A stretch of DNA of 64,000 nucleotides, from contig NZ_JADOTY010000001.1 of the NCBI RefSeq assembly GCF_015751785.1, forward strand, positions 6,386,001 to 6,450,000, read 5' to 3'. The stretch comes from Micromonospora vinacea. GTDB lineage: Bacteria; Actinomycetota; Actinomycetes; Mycobacteriales; Micromonosporaceae. The notes beneath the pieces were generated by a model that was not told where the DNA came from, did no database searches, and saw only the letters and a program-made list of their open reading frames with translations. Shown here piece after piece: positions 54,961 through 62,605 of the stretch (the first letter of the stretch is position 1; the number at the start of each line of letters is the position of its first letter). Position numbers and translations under genes: made by a program.

Positions 54961-55765
54961 TCGGCGCAGCCTGCTGCGGGTGGAGCACCTACGGAAGGTC
55001 TACGAGGCCGCGACGGGCAACGTCGAGGCGATCGGGGACATCAGCTTCACGATGGACGCCGGTGAGCTCGTCTGCATCGTCGGCCCGTCCGGTTGCGGCA
55101 AGACCACCCTCCTGAAGTGCCTCGCCGGTCTGCTGCGGCCAACCGGCGGCGTGGTCGAGATGGACGGCTCGCCGGTGACCGGGCCCAGCCCGGCCATGGC
55201 CGTCGTGTTCCAGGAGTACGGTCGCAGCCTCTACCCCTGGCTGACGGTGCGCGGAAACGTCGAGCTTCCACTGCGGCACAAGAAGCTCACCCGCACGGCC
55301 CGGAACAAGCTGGTCGTCGACGCTCTTGAGGCGGTGGGCCTCGCGCACGCCGCGCGAAGCCACCCGTGGCAGCTCTCCGGGGGGATGCAACAACGCGTGG
55401 CGATCGCACGGGCGATCGCCTACCAGCCCGACGTCCTGATCATGGACGAACCGTTCGCCGCCGTGGACGCGCAGACCCGGGCCGACCTGGAGGACCTGGT
55501 CCGCGAGTTGCACGCCAGCCGAACCATCTCGGTTGTCTTCGTCACCCACGACATCGACGAGTCGGTGTATCTCGGTCAGCGGGTTCTAGTATTGTCCACG
55601 TCGCCGACCTGGGTCCAGGAGGACCTCGCGATCGACCTGCCGCCGGAGCGCGATCAGATCACGACCCGCGCTCTGCCCCGTTTCACGGAACTGCGGACGC
55701 ACGTCTACGACCAGATCCAGCGGGCCAAGCGCGGGCAGGCTGTGGCCCCGCGATCCGCGCGGTGA
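54953..55765 (+). CDS. NitT/TauT-type ABC transporter ATP-binding protein
   Basis: It has 270 residues with a GTG start inside the permease 2 end (8-base overlap). Walker A GPSGCGKTT (44-52), Q-loop VFQEYGRSLYPWLTV, signature LSGGM (141-145), Walker B VLIMDEPFAAVD (ends near 172), His in VFVTHDIDESVYLG. Closest in layout to SsuB/TauB. It powers the importer encoded upstream. A PaaX-like regulator gene follows 39 bases on. Confidence 0.94.
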   Translation: MPDRRSLLRVEHLRKVYEAATGNVEAIGDISFTMDAGELVCIVGPSGCGKTTLLKCLAGLLRPTGGVVEMDGSPVTGPSPAMAVVFQEYGRSLYPWLTVRGNVELPLRHKKLTRTARNKLVVDALEAVGLAHAARSHPWQLSGGMQQRVAIARAIAYQPDVLIMDEPFAAVDAQTRADLEDLVRELHASRTISVVFVTHDIDESVYLGQRVLVLSTSPTWVQEDLAIDLPPERDQITTRALPRFTELRTHVYDQIQRAKRGQAVAPRSAR

Positions 55766-55804
55766 TCGGCGGCCACGGCAACGAGTTCGCCGAAGGGAAG
55801 GGCT

Positions 55805-56692
55805 GTGGGTAGTCGTCAGCCGAAGCAGTTGTTGCTCGCCTTCTTCGGCGAGCACGTCGTCGATGGCGCCACGGGACCCATCCGGGCGAGCGTCCTGATC
55901 ACCGTGCTGGAGGGTGCCGACGTCGCCGCGCCGGCCACCCGCGCGACCCTCGACCGTCTCGTGCACAGCGGCATCCTCGCCCGCAGCAGGAGCGGCCGGG
56001 AGACGCTGTTCTCACTGACCGAGCACGGGGTCGCGGTGTTACGCGAGGCGACGTACCGCGTTCGGGGGCCGCGGCCGTTCGACCCCCAGGGCAGCGGGTG
56101 GACGCTGGTCACCTTCTCCATCCCGGAGGGCCAGCGGATGCTGCGGCACCGGCTGCGCTCGACCCTCACCTGGGAGGGCTTCGCGCCGCTCCGGGACGGG
56201 CTCTGGCTCGCGCCCGGCGAAGTCGACCTCGCCGGTTCGTTGGAGCCGCTGCGGCAGGACCTCGCGCCCAACACCGTGGTCGCCTTCCACGCCCGCGAAC
56301 TCGCCGGGTTCCCGATCGGCGAGAGTGTGCGCTCAGCGTGGGACATCGAGGCGATCCGGCGGGCGCACCTCGCCTTCATCGACGTGTGGGACGACCCGTC
56401 CGCGATGACGGTGGCGCCGAGCGCCCTCACTGTTCGGACCATGCTCGTGGCGGACTGGCTCGCGCTGCTGCGCGCCGACCCGAGGCTGCCGGCCGAGTTC
56501 ATGGACGCGGAATGGCCCGCCACGAGATCGGTGGAGACCTACCGTCGGATGCACGAGAAGCTGGCCGAGGCGTCCGCGGCGGAGTTCGCCGAACTCGTCG
56601 CGGCCCGGCCCGCGGCTAAGCGCCGAATCGGCTCCTCAGATCGGCCTTCCGCACCTTCCCCGACGCCGTCCGCGGCAGCTCATCCACGATGA
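55805..56692 (+). CDS. PaaX-family transcriptional regulator
   Basis: It has 295 residues with a GTG start and GAAGGGAAGG upstream. The N-terminal winged helix reads QPKQLLLAFFGEHVVDGATGPIRASVLITVLEGADVAAPATRATLDRLVHSGILARSRSGRETLFSLTEHGV in fragments. The PaaX_C-type middle is GSGWTLVTFSIPEGQRMLRHRLRSTLTWEGFAPLRDGLWLAPGEVD. PaaX proteins sense aryl-CoA thioesters; here a CoA ester made by the convergent CoA ligase is a natural ligand. The last 77 bases overlap that ligase gene antisense. Confidence 0.9.
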   Translation: MGSRQPKQLLLAFFGEHVVDGATGPIRASVLITVLEGADVAAPATRATLDRLVHSGILARSRSGRETLFSLTEHGVAVLREATYRVRGPRPFDPQGSGWTLVTFSIPEGQRMLRHRLRSTLTWEGFAPLRDGLWLAPGEVDLAGSLEPLRQDLAPNTVVAFHARELAGFPIGESVRSAWDIEAIRRAHLAFIDVWDDPSAMTVAPSALTVRTMLVADWLALLRADPRLPAEFMDAEWPATRSVETYRRMHEKLAEASAAEFAELVAARPAAKRRIGSSDRPSAPSPTPSAAAHPR

Positions 56693-58142
56693 CGACGTTC
56701 TTCGGAAGCTTGTAGCGCGCGATCCTGCCGTCCAGGCACGCCCGGACGGTGGCGGTGTCCACGGACACCCCCTCCCGTACGGTCACGATTGCCCACGGCA
56801 CCTCCCCCCAACGCGCGTCCGGTACCCCGATGACCGCCGCCGAGGTCACCCCGTCGACCTCGGTGAGTAGTTGCTCGAGTTCAAGTGGGTAGATGTTCTC
56901 GCCCCCCGAAATGATCATGTCCTTGAGGCGACCGGAGATGTAGAGGTAGCCGTCAGCGTCCAGGTGGCCGAGGTCGCCGGAGCGAAACCACCCGTCGGCC
57001 GTGAACGCCTCGGCGGTCGCCTCCGGGAGGCCGTGGTACCCGGGAAAGACGTTGGGCCCGGCCACCTCGATCTCGCCGACAACGCCGGTGGGCACCACCG
57101 CGCCGGCCGCGTCGGTGATCCGCACGTCGGTGAAGAAGTGCGGCAGACCGACACTGCCCTGCTTGACGCGGGTCATCGTCGGCGGCAGCGCGGTCGCGCC
57201 CGGCGCGGCCTCGGTCATGCCATAACCCTGCGAGAAGGACAGGCCCCGTGCCTCGTACGCGTTGAGGATGCGGGCCGGCACCGCCGAACCTCCGCAGGTG
57301 AGCTTCGTCAGCGTGGACAGGTCGGTCGACGCCCAGGCGGGGTGGTCGGCCATCAACTGGTAGGTGGTCGGCACGCCGCTGAGCATGGTGACCCCGTGCC
57401 GCTCGATCTGCGCGAGTGCGCGGCCCGGCTCGAAGCCCTTCTCGATGACCATCGTGGCGCCCTTGAGGATGACGGGCAGGGCGCCCATCCCGAGCGAGGC
57501 GACGTGGAACAGCGGCGAGATCATGAGCGCGACGTCGGTGGAAACGACGTCGTAGTCCACCACACAGTTGAGCGCCACCCAGGTGAGGTTGCCGTGGGTC
57601 AGCACGGCGCCCTTGGCCCGGCCGGTCGTGCCCGAGGTGTAGACGATCGCCGCCGGATCCTCGTGGGTGGTGTCCGCCTGGTCGGTGAACGGAGTGACGG
57701 TGGCCCGTGTCAGGTGGGCCAGCCCGGGCCGGTCCGCGGTGCCCTCACCGTTGACGATGACGTACGGGGTCCGGGCGGTCGGCGCGGCGGAGGCCACCGG
57801 CACCGCGAAGTCCGGGTCGTGGATCAGCACCCGCGCGCCGCAGTCGGCGAGGACGTACGCGATCTCGGGTGCGGCGAGCCGGGTGTTGACCGGGACGAAG
57901 ACGGCCCCGAGCTGCGCCGCCCCGAACATCACCTGGAGGAGCTCGGGGCTGTTCTCGCCCAGGTAGGCGACCGAGTCACCCTTGCCGACGCCCCGCTCCC
58001 GCAGCACCGCCGAAATCCGGTCCGCAGCGTCGGCGAACTGACCGTACGTCATGGGCGACCGGTCGCCGTGGATGATCGCGATCTGGTCCGGGGACTTGAG
58101 CCGGCGCTTGGCCACCCAGGCGCCGATTCCGTGCTGGTGCAT
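56616..58142 (-). CDS. Acyl/aryl-CoA synthetase (hydroxycinnamate CoA-ligase type)
   Basis: The product is about 508 residues. Of three consecutive ATGs the last (58142) lies seven bases after AGGAG and is preferred. AMP-forming motifs: AAIVYTSGTTGRAKGAVLTHGNL (P-loop), SFSQGYGMTEAAPGA, DGWFRSGDLGHLDADGYLYISGRLKDMIISGGENIYPLELE and the catalytic Lys in PRTASGKVRKADLRSRF. It activates a carboxylic acid to its CoA ester; the neighbours suggest p-coumarate, ferulate or caffeate. It is last of a leftward four-gene set. Compare couL of Rhodococcus and phdA of Corynebacterium. Confidence 0.88.
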   Translation of the reverse strand: MHQHGIGAWVAKRRLKSPDQIAIIHGDRSPMTYGQFADAADRISAVLRERGVGKGDSVAYLGENSPELLQVMFGAAQLGAVFVPVNTRLAAPEIAYVLADCGARVLIHDPDFAVPVASAAPTARTPYVIVNGEGTADRPGLAHLTRATVTPFTDQADTTHEDPAAIVYTSGTTGRAKGAVLTHGNLTWVALNCVVDYDVVSTDVALMISPLFHVASLGMGALPVILKGATMVIEKGFEPGRALAQIERHGVTMLSGVPTTYQLMADHPAWASTDLSTLTKLTCGGSAVPARILNAYEARGLSFSQGYGMTEAAPGATALPPTMTRVKQGSVGLPHFFTDVRITDAAGAVVPTGVVGEIEVAGPNVFPGYHGLPEATAEAFTADGWFRSGDLGHLDADGYLYISGRLKDMIISGGENIYPLELEQLLTEVDGVTSAAVIGVPDARWGEVPWAIVTVREGVSVDTATVRACLDGRIARYKLPKNVVIVDELPRTASGKVRKADLRSRFGA

Positions 58143-58201
58143 CATCATTCTCCTGGGGGTGGAGGTGGTGTGCTCACCCGGCTCGACGGATGCCCCCGGG
58201 C

Positions 58202-58654
58202 TCAGGCGTAGAAGCGGTACAGCCCTCGCGCGACGACCGCCGGCTTGGTCCCGCCCTCGATCTCGATCGTCTGGTCGACAGCGATCTGGTAGCCGCCGCG
58301 CACCTCGACGACCTCGACGACGGTGGCCCGCATGCGCACCCGCGCCCCGACCACGACGGGCGCGGGGAAGCGCACCTTGTCGAGGCCGTAGTTCACCTTC
58401 GTGGTCACGCCCTTGACTTCGAGCAGCTCGGTCCAGAAGGGAACCGCCAGGGAGAGGGTGAGGAAGCCGTGCGCGATCGGCGCGCCGAACGGGCCGGTCC
58501 TCGCCCGTTCGGGGTCGACGTGGATCCACTGGTGGTCGTCCGTGGCGTCGGCGAACAGGTCCACCTGGTCCTGGGTGACAGCGCGGTACCCGGTGTAGCC
58601 GAGATCGGTGCCGGCGAGGTCGCCGAGCCGGTCGTAGGTGATGGTCGTCGTCAT
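58202..58654 (-). CDS. MaoC-type enoyl-CoA hydratase
   Basis: It has 150 residues; GAGAGGAAACG precedes ATG 58654. The hot-dog hydratase motif reads DQVDLFADATDDHQWIHVDPERARTGPFGAPIAHGFLTLSL (catalytic Asp and His in ATDDHQWIH). It adds water to an enoyl-CoA. With the neighbouring CoA ligase and SDR it fits the (R)-hydroxyacyl-CoA version of CoA-dependent side-chain shortening; homologues are couM and phdE. Confidence 0.9.
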   Translation of the reverse strand: MTTTITYDRLGDLAGTDLGYTGYRAVTQDQVDLFADATDDHQWIHVDPERARTGPFGAPIAHGFLTLSLAVPFWTELLEVKGVTTKVNYGLDKVRFPAPVVVGARVRMRATVVEVVEVRGGYQIAVDQTIEIEGGTKPAVVARGLYRFYA

Positions 58655-58671
58655 GGCGTTTCCTCTCGTCG

Positions 58672-59553
58672 TCACCGGGCGAGGCCCAGTAAGCGGGCCG
58701 CGTTGTCCTTCAGGATGCCCGGGAGCACGTCCGGCTTGAGGTCGGTCGATTGCACGTCGCGAAGCCACCGATCGGGGGTGAGCATTGGGTAGTCGGTGCC
58801 GAAGAGCACCCGTCGCTTCAGCACCGAGTTGGCGTAGCGCACCAGCTCGGCCGGGAAGTACTTCGGGCTCCAGCCGGACAGGTCGATCCAGGTGTTGTGC
58901 TTGTGCGTGGCCACCGACAACGCCTCGTCCTGCCAGGGCACCGACGGGTGAGCCATGATGATCTGCAGGTCGGGGAAGTCGGCCGCGATCGGGTCGAGCA
59001 GGATCGGATTCGACAGGCCGAGCCGCAGGCCGTGGCCGCCCGGCATACCCGCGCCGATGCCGGTCTGCCCGGTGTGGAAGAGCGCCGGGACGCCCGCCCG
59101 CTCCAGGAGGCCCCACAGCGGCGCGTACTCGTCGTGGCTGGGGTCGAAGCCCTGCACCGTGGGGTGGAACTTGAAGCCGCGTACGCCCTCCTCCTGGATC
59201 AGCCGGTCGGCGAGTTCGACTGCCGCTCCCCCGGTGCGCGGGTCGACCGACCCGAACGGGATGAGCACGTCGGCGTGCTCGGCCGCCGCGCGGGTGATGT
59301 CGGTGCTCGACAGTGGCTGGTGCTTCAGTTGCGTACGCGCGTCGACGGTGAAGACGACGGCCGCCATGTGCCGCTCGCGGTAGTACTGCGCGACCGCGTC
59401 GACCGCAGGCCGTGGCCCGTCCGTCTTGAAGTACGCCGACGCCGCCGCCACGAGCGGCTCCGGCAGTGAGGTGTGACCGTGGCCGTCGACCTCGATGTGC
59501 ACGTGCATGTCGATCGCCGTGACGTCGTCGAGGTCGATCGCGGGCTGGTACAT
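58672..59553 (-). CDS. Amidohydrolase-2-family hydrolase of the hydroxycinnamate set
   Basis: It has 293 residues. Metal ligands: HVH in AIDMHVHIEV (residues 17-19), His in FKFHPTVQGF and in IIMAHPSVPWQDEAL, Asp in FGTDYPML. This is the ACMSD/resorcylate-decarboxylase clan. In Rhodococcus (couO) and Corynebacterium (phdC) a relative sits with CoA ligase, MaoC and SDR genes and is thought to cleave the 3-oxo-3-arylpropanoyl-CoA to aromatic acid and acetyl-CoA. I infer the same here. It is separated by 17 bases from the MaoC gene. Confidence 0.85.
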   Translation of the reverse strand: MYQPAIDLDDVTAIDMHVHIEVDGHGHTSLPEPLVAAASAYFKTDGPRPAVDAVAQYYRERHMAAVVFTVDARTQLKHQPLSSTDITRAAAEHADVLIPFGSVDPRTGGAAVELADRLIQEEGVRGFKFHPTVQGFDPSHDEYAPLWGLLERAGVPALFHTGQTGIGAGMPGGHGLRLGLSNPILLDPIAADFPDLQIIMAHPSVPWQDEALSVATHKHNTWIDLSGWSPKYFPAELVRYANSVLKRRVLFGTDYPMLTPDRWLRDVQSTDLKPDVLPGILKDNAARLLGLAR

Positions 59554-59604
59554 GGGGCCAACCTTCGTCGGGCGGGGCTGTGCGGGCTGGTCTGCTGGGG
59601 CTGG

Positions 59605-60531
59605 TCAGGAGGCCGAGGGCTCGAACTCCTCGGGGAGCTTCGGGAAGCGTTCGCCGACACTCTGCGCGGCGCCGGCGAACCTCGTCGGCCAGGCCTCCAC
59701 GAGCGCGTCGTACGTCCAGCCGCCCTCGCGGTGCGCGGTCAGCGCCGCCTCCGGGTGGGTCCAGATCTGCAGGCGGTCCCCACCGACACCGATCACCTGC
59801 CCGGTCACCGAGGCCGCCGCGTCGGAGCCGAGGAACGCGACGAGCCCGGCCACGTCGTCCGCCGTGCCGAACCCCAGATCGTGTCGGAAGAACGCGGGCA
59901 TCGGCTCGCCGTTCGCCTCGGCCCGCACCGCTGCGGCGAAGTAGGGGACGGTGGCGGTCATCGCGGTCGCGGCGACCGGAACGACGGTGTTGGCTGTGAT
60001 GCCGGCCCGCTTGAGCTCAAGCGCCCAGGTCCGGACCATGCCGACGATGCCCGCCTTGGCGGCCGCGTAGTTGGTCTGGCCGAAGGTGCCCCGCTGCCCG
60101 GTGGGTGACCCGACGCAGATGATCCGCCCACCCTCGCCGGCCTGCCGCATGTGCTGCACCGCCTCACGCACGGTGGTGAAGGTGCCGCGCAGGTGCACGT
60201 TGATGACGGTGTCGAAGTCCTCGTCGCTCATCTTCCACAGCACCGTGTCGCGCAGGACGCCAGCGTTGGTGACGAGGATGTCCAGCCGCCCGAAGTGCCC
60301 GACCGCCGTGCTGACGAGTTCCTTCGCGGTCTCGGTCGGGCCTACCGGTGCGACCACCGCGACGGCCCGGCCGCCGGCTGCCTGGATCGCTGCCACGGCG
60401 GCGGCGGTAGCCTCGGCATCGACGTCGTTGACCACCACCGAGGCGCCCCGCCGCGCCAACTCCTGCGCGTAGGAGAGGCCGAGACCCCGCCCGGCCCCGG
60501 TGACGATGGCGACCTTGCCGTCCAGTGACAT
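59605..60531 (-). CDS. SDR-family 3-hydroxyacyl-CoA dehydrogenase
   Basis: It has 308 residues; GGGAGCACTTC precedes the ATG. Rossmann motif VTGAGRGLGLSYAQELARRGASVVVNDV, NAGV in VTNAGVLRD, and catalytic Ser/Tyr/Lys in CVGSPTGQRGTFGQTNYAAAKAG. The extended C-terminus (HREGGWTYDALVEAWPTRFAG) resembles the dehydrogenase unit of multifunctional beta-oxidation enzyme type 2, which works with MaoC hydratases. It would oxidise the 3-hydroxy-3-arylpropanoyl-CoA. First gene of the leftward set; a TTGACG hexamer at 60624-60619 may be its -35. Confidence 0.9.
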   Translation of the reverse strand: MSLDGKVAIVTGAGRGLGLSYAQELARRGASVVVNDVDAEATAAAVAAIQAAGGRAVAVVAPVGPTETAKELVSTAVGHFGRLDILVTNAGVLRDTVLWKMSDEDFDTVINVHLRGTFTTVREAVQHMRQAGEGGRIICVGSPTGQRGTFGQTNYAAAKAGIVGMVRTWALELKRAGITANTVVPVAATAMTATVPYFAAAVRAEANGEPMPAFFRHDLGFGTADDVAGLVAFLGSDAAASVTGQVIGVGGDRLQIWTHPEAALTAHREGGWTYDALVEAWPTRFAGAAQSVGERFPKLPEEFEPSAS

Positions 60532-60644
60532 GAAGTGCTCCCTGTCGTCGATGCCGATCCGCGCACGAAGGCGGGGAGTAACACGCGCACGGGAAACGTA
60601 ATGCAGAATTTGATCGGGCGTCAACGATCCGCAGTCTGTCTACA

Positions 60645-61427
60645 TCAGACGGCGGGGCGGGTGGAGCTGCTCAGCGCCCGGGAGACCACCCGGCCCGCGG
60701 CCTGGACCAACGGGGCCAAGGCCACCGGGTCCGCCCGGTCGTGGGCTACCACCAGCGAGATCGCCGCCACCACACCCTCCGGTACGCGGATCGGTGCGGC
60801 CACCGAGAGGGCGTCCATCGTGACCTGGCGGTCGCTGACCGCGTACCCGACACGGCGCACCTCGGCGAGGTAGCTACGCAGCCGTTTCGGGTCGATGATG
60901 GTCAATTCGGTGTACCGCTCCAGCGGCGCGGCCAGCACCTGCTCCTGAACCTCGACGGGCGCATGGGCGAGCAGGACCAGTCCGACGCCTGTGGCGTGCA
61001 GCGCGAAACGGCCACCCACCCGGGTGAGCACGGGCACCGCCTGGCGTCCGGCGATCCGTTCGATGAAGACGAGTTCGAGGTCCTGCCGGACGGCGAGCTG
61101 GACGTTCTCGTGGGTCACCTCGTACAGGTCCTCCATGACCGGCAGGGCCAACTCGCGCAGCCCCAGGCCCCTCGGGGCGAGCGAGCCCACCTCCCACAGC
61201 CGCAAACCGATCCGGTACCGCCCGTCGTCGCCGCGTTCCAGTGCCCCCCACGCGACCAGTTCCGCAGCCCGCCGGTACGCGGTGGGCAGGGGCAGCCCGG
61301 TACGACGGGCCAACTCGCTCAATGTCAACGCCGGGGTGGCCGGGCTGAACGCGTCGAGCAGCGCCAGCACCTTGCTCGTCACCGACCGTCCCGGTTCTGC
61401 GCGCACCCCGTCATCATCCTCGCCCAC
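60645..61427 (-). CDS. IclR-family regulator of the van-type operon
   Basis: It has 260 residues from GTG 61427; GTG 61406 has a better ribosome site (GAGGA) and is an alternative. The wHTH is SVTSKVLALLDAFSPATPALTLSELARRTGLPLPTAYRRAAELVAWGALERGDDGRYRIGL in part; the effector domain has THENVQLAVRQDLELVFIERIAGRQAVPVLTRVGGRFALHATGVGLVLLA. It differs from the pca IclR protein. It ends the operon Rieske oxygenase, small Cys protein, reductase, IclR, nine bases after the reductase. Confidence 0.92.
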   Translation of the reverse strand: MGEDDDGVRAEPGRSVTSKVLALLDAFSPATPALTLSELARRTGLPLPTAYRRAAELVAWGALERGDDGRYRIGLRLWEVGSLAPRGLGLRELALPVMEDLYEVTHENVQLAVRQDLELVFIERIAGRQAVPVLTRVGGRFALHATGVGLVLLAHAPVEVQEQVLAAPLERYTELTIIDPKRLRSYLAEVRRVGYAVSDRQVTMDALSVAAPIRVPEGVVAAISLVVAHDRADPVALAPLVQAAGRVVSRALSSSTRPAV

Positions 61428-61436
61428 GCCGGGCAG

Positions 61437-62390
61437 TCACAGCTCCAGCACGAGTCGGGGCGTACGGGCCCGGGAGACGCAGATCATCATGGTGTCCCCG
61501 GCGGCCCGCTCCTCCTCGGTGAGCAGGCTGTCGCGATGCTCCGGCACGCCGGCGAGCACCGGGGTCTCGCAGGTGCCGCAGGTGCCCTCCCGGCAGGACG
61601 AGAGGACCTGCACGCCGGCCTCCTCGACCGCCTGCAGGATCGGCGTGCCCGGCGGGACGGTCACCGTCCGCCCGGAAAGCGCGAGTTCGACCTCGATCGT
61701 CGTCTCTGGAGCGCCGGTGTCGCCCCGTGCGGTGAACCGCTCGACGTGCAGGCAGCCGGGTGGCCAGGCGCGGCAGTGCTCCTCGACCGCGGTGATCAGC
61801 GCTTCCGGGCCGCAGCAGTAGACGAGTCCGTTGCCGGGCCGACCCAGCAACCCGACCAGGTCGAGCAACCCGGTCTCGTCCTGCGGGTGCAGGCTCACCC
61901 GGTCGCCGTACTTCTCCCGCAGGGTGGTGGCGAAGGCCATGGTGGCGCGGCTGCGTCCGCCGTACACCAGCCGCCAGTCGGCGCCCGCGGCGTCGGCGGC
62001 GGCGACCATCGGTGCGATGGGGGTGATACCGATGCCACCAGCGACGAAGAGGTAACGCCGGGCCGCGACCAGCGGGAAGGTGTTGCGCGGCCCGCTCACC
62101 CGGACGGTCGCGCCGACGGTGAGCCGCTCGTGCACCAGCCGGGAGCCGCCGCGTCCGTTCGGTTCGCGCTGCACCGCGATCCGCAGGACGGACCGGTCCG
62201 CCGGGTCGCCGCAGAGGGAGTACTGACGGGCCAGCCCGGCGCTCAACTCCAGGTCGATGTGCGCGCCCGGCGTCCACTCGGGCAGGTCACCACCATCCGC
62301 CCGACTCAGGCGGATCGCCACGACCTCGGCCGCCACCTGATCCCGGCCGGCGACCACCAGCTCTACACCGATCAGAACGTCCACTGTCAC
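61437..62390 (-). CDS. vanB: Vanillate O-demethylase reductase (phthalate dioxygenase reductase family)
   Basis: It has 317 residues; its GTG overlaps the stop of the small gene (GTGA). FMN/FAD-binding LARQYSLCGDP, NAD-binding LFVAGGIGITPIAPMV and YCCGPEALI, then a C-terminal plant-type [2Fe-2S] ferredoxin with Cys266, 271, 274 and 304 (CREGTCGTC ... MICVSRA). This domain order (reductase then ferredoxin) is that of VanB/PDR. It passes electrons from NADH to the Rieske oxygenase encoded two genes upstream. Confidence 0.9.
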   Translation of the reverse strand: MTVDVLIGVELVVAGRDQVAAEVVAIRLSRADGGDLPEWTPGAHIDLELSAGLARQYSLCGDPADRSVLRIAVQREPNGRGGSRLVHERLTVGATVRVSGPRNTFPLVAARRYLFVAGGIGITPIAPMVAAADAAGADWRLVYGGRSRATMAFATTLREKYGDRVSLHPQDETGLLDLVGLLGRPGNGLVYCCGPEALITAVEEHCRAWPPGCLHVERFTARGDTGAPETTIEVELALSGRTVTVPPGTPILQAVEEAGVQVLSSCREGTCGTCETPVLAGVPEHRDSLLTEEERAAGDTMMICVSRARTPRLVLEL

Positions 62391-62605
62391 TCGCGCATCG
62401 CCAGCGTTCTCGGCGGTCCGGGCGCCGGCCCGGCCACGCCCTGATGGCCCTCCGGATGGGCGAGCAGCCACTCCCACAACTCGACCGGATCCTCGGCGAG
62501 GCGCTCGGCCCCGCAGTGGCAGATCCCGCGCAGGGTGTCGGTGCCCGGCACCCAGTGGATCCGGTAGACCCGATCCCCACCGAGGGCGCCTGCTCGGGTC
62601 CTCAC
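62387..62605 (-). CDS. Small Cys-containing protein within the van-type operon
   Basis: It has 72 residues. The GTG overlaps the oxygenase stop (GTGA) and its own stop overlaps the reductase start, so it is inserted without gaps into the operon. Sequence features: VYRIHWVPGTDTLRGICHCGAERLAEDPVELWEWLLAHPEGH, with a CHCG motif and many His, suggesting metal binding or a fold like a rubredoxin fragment. No signal peptide. Function unknown; perhaps an accessory for the Rieske enzyme. Confidence 0.7.
   Translation of the reverse strand: MRTRAGALGGDRVYRIHWVPGTDTLRGICHCGAERLAEDPVELWEWLLAHPEGHQGVAGPAPGPPRTLAMRE

Noticed and set aside
60596..60624. Full promoter for the SDR operon (TTGACG with TTACGT)
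   Set aside because: The -35 is good but the -10 matches poorly; I mention only the -35 hexamer.
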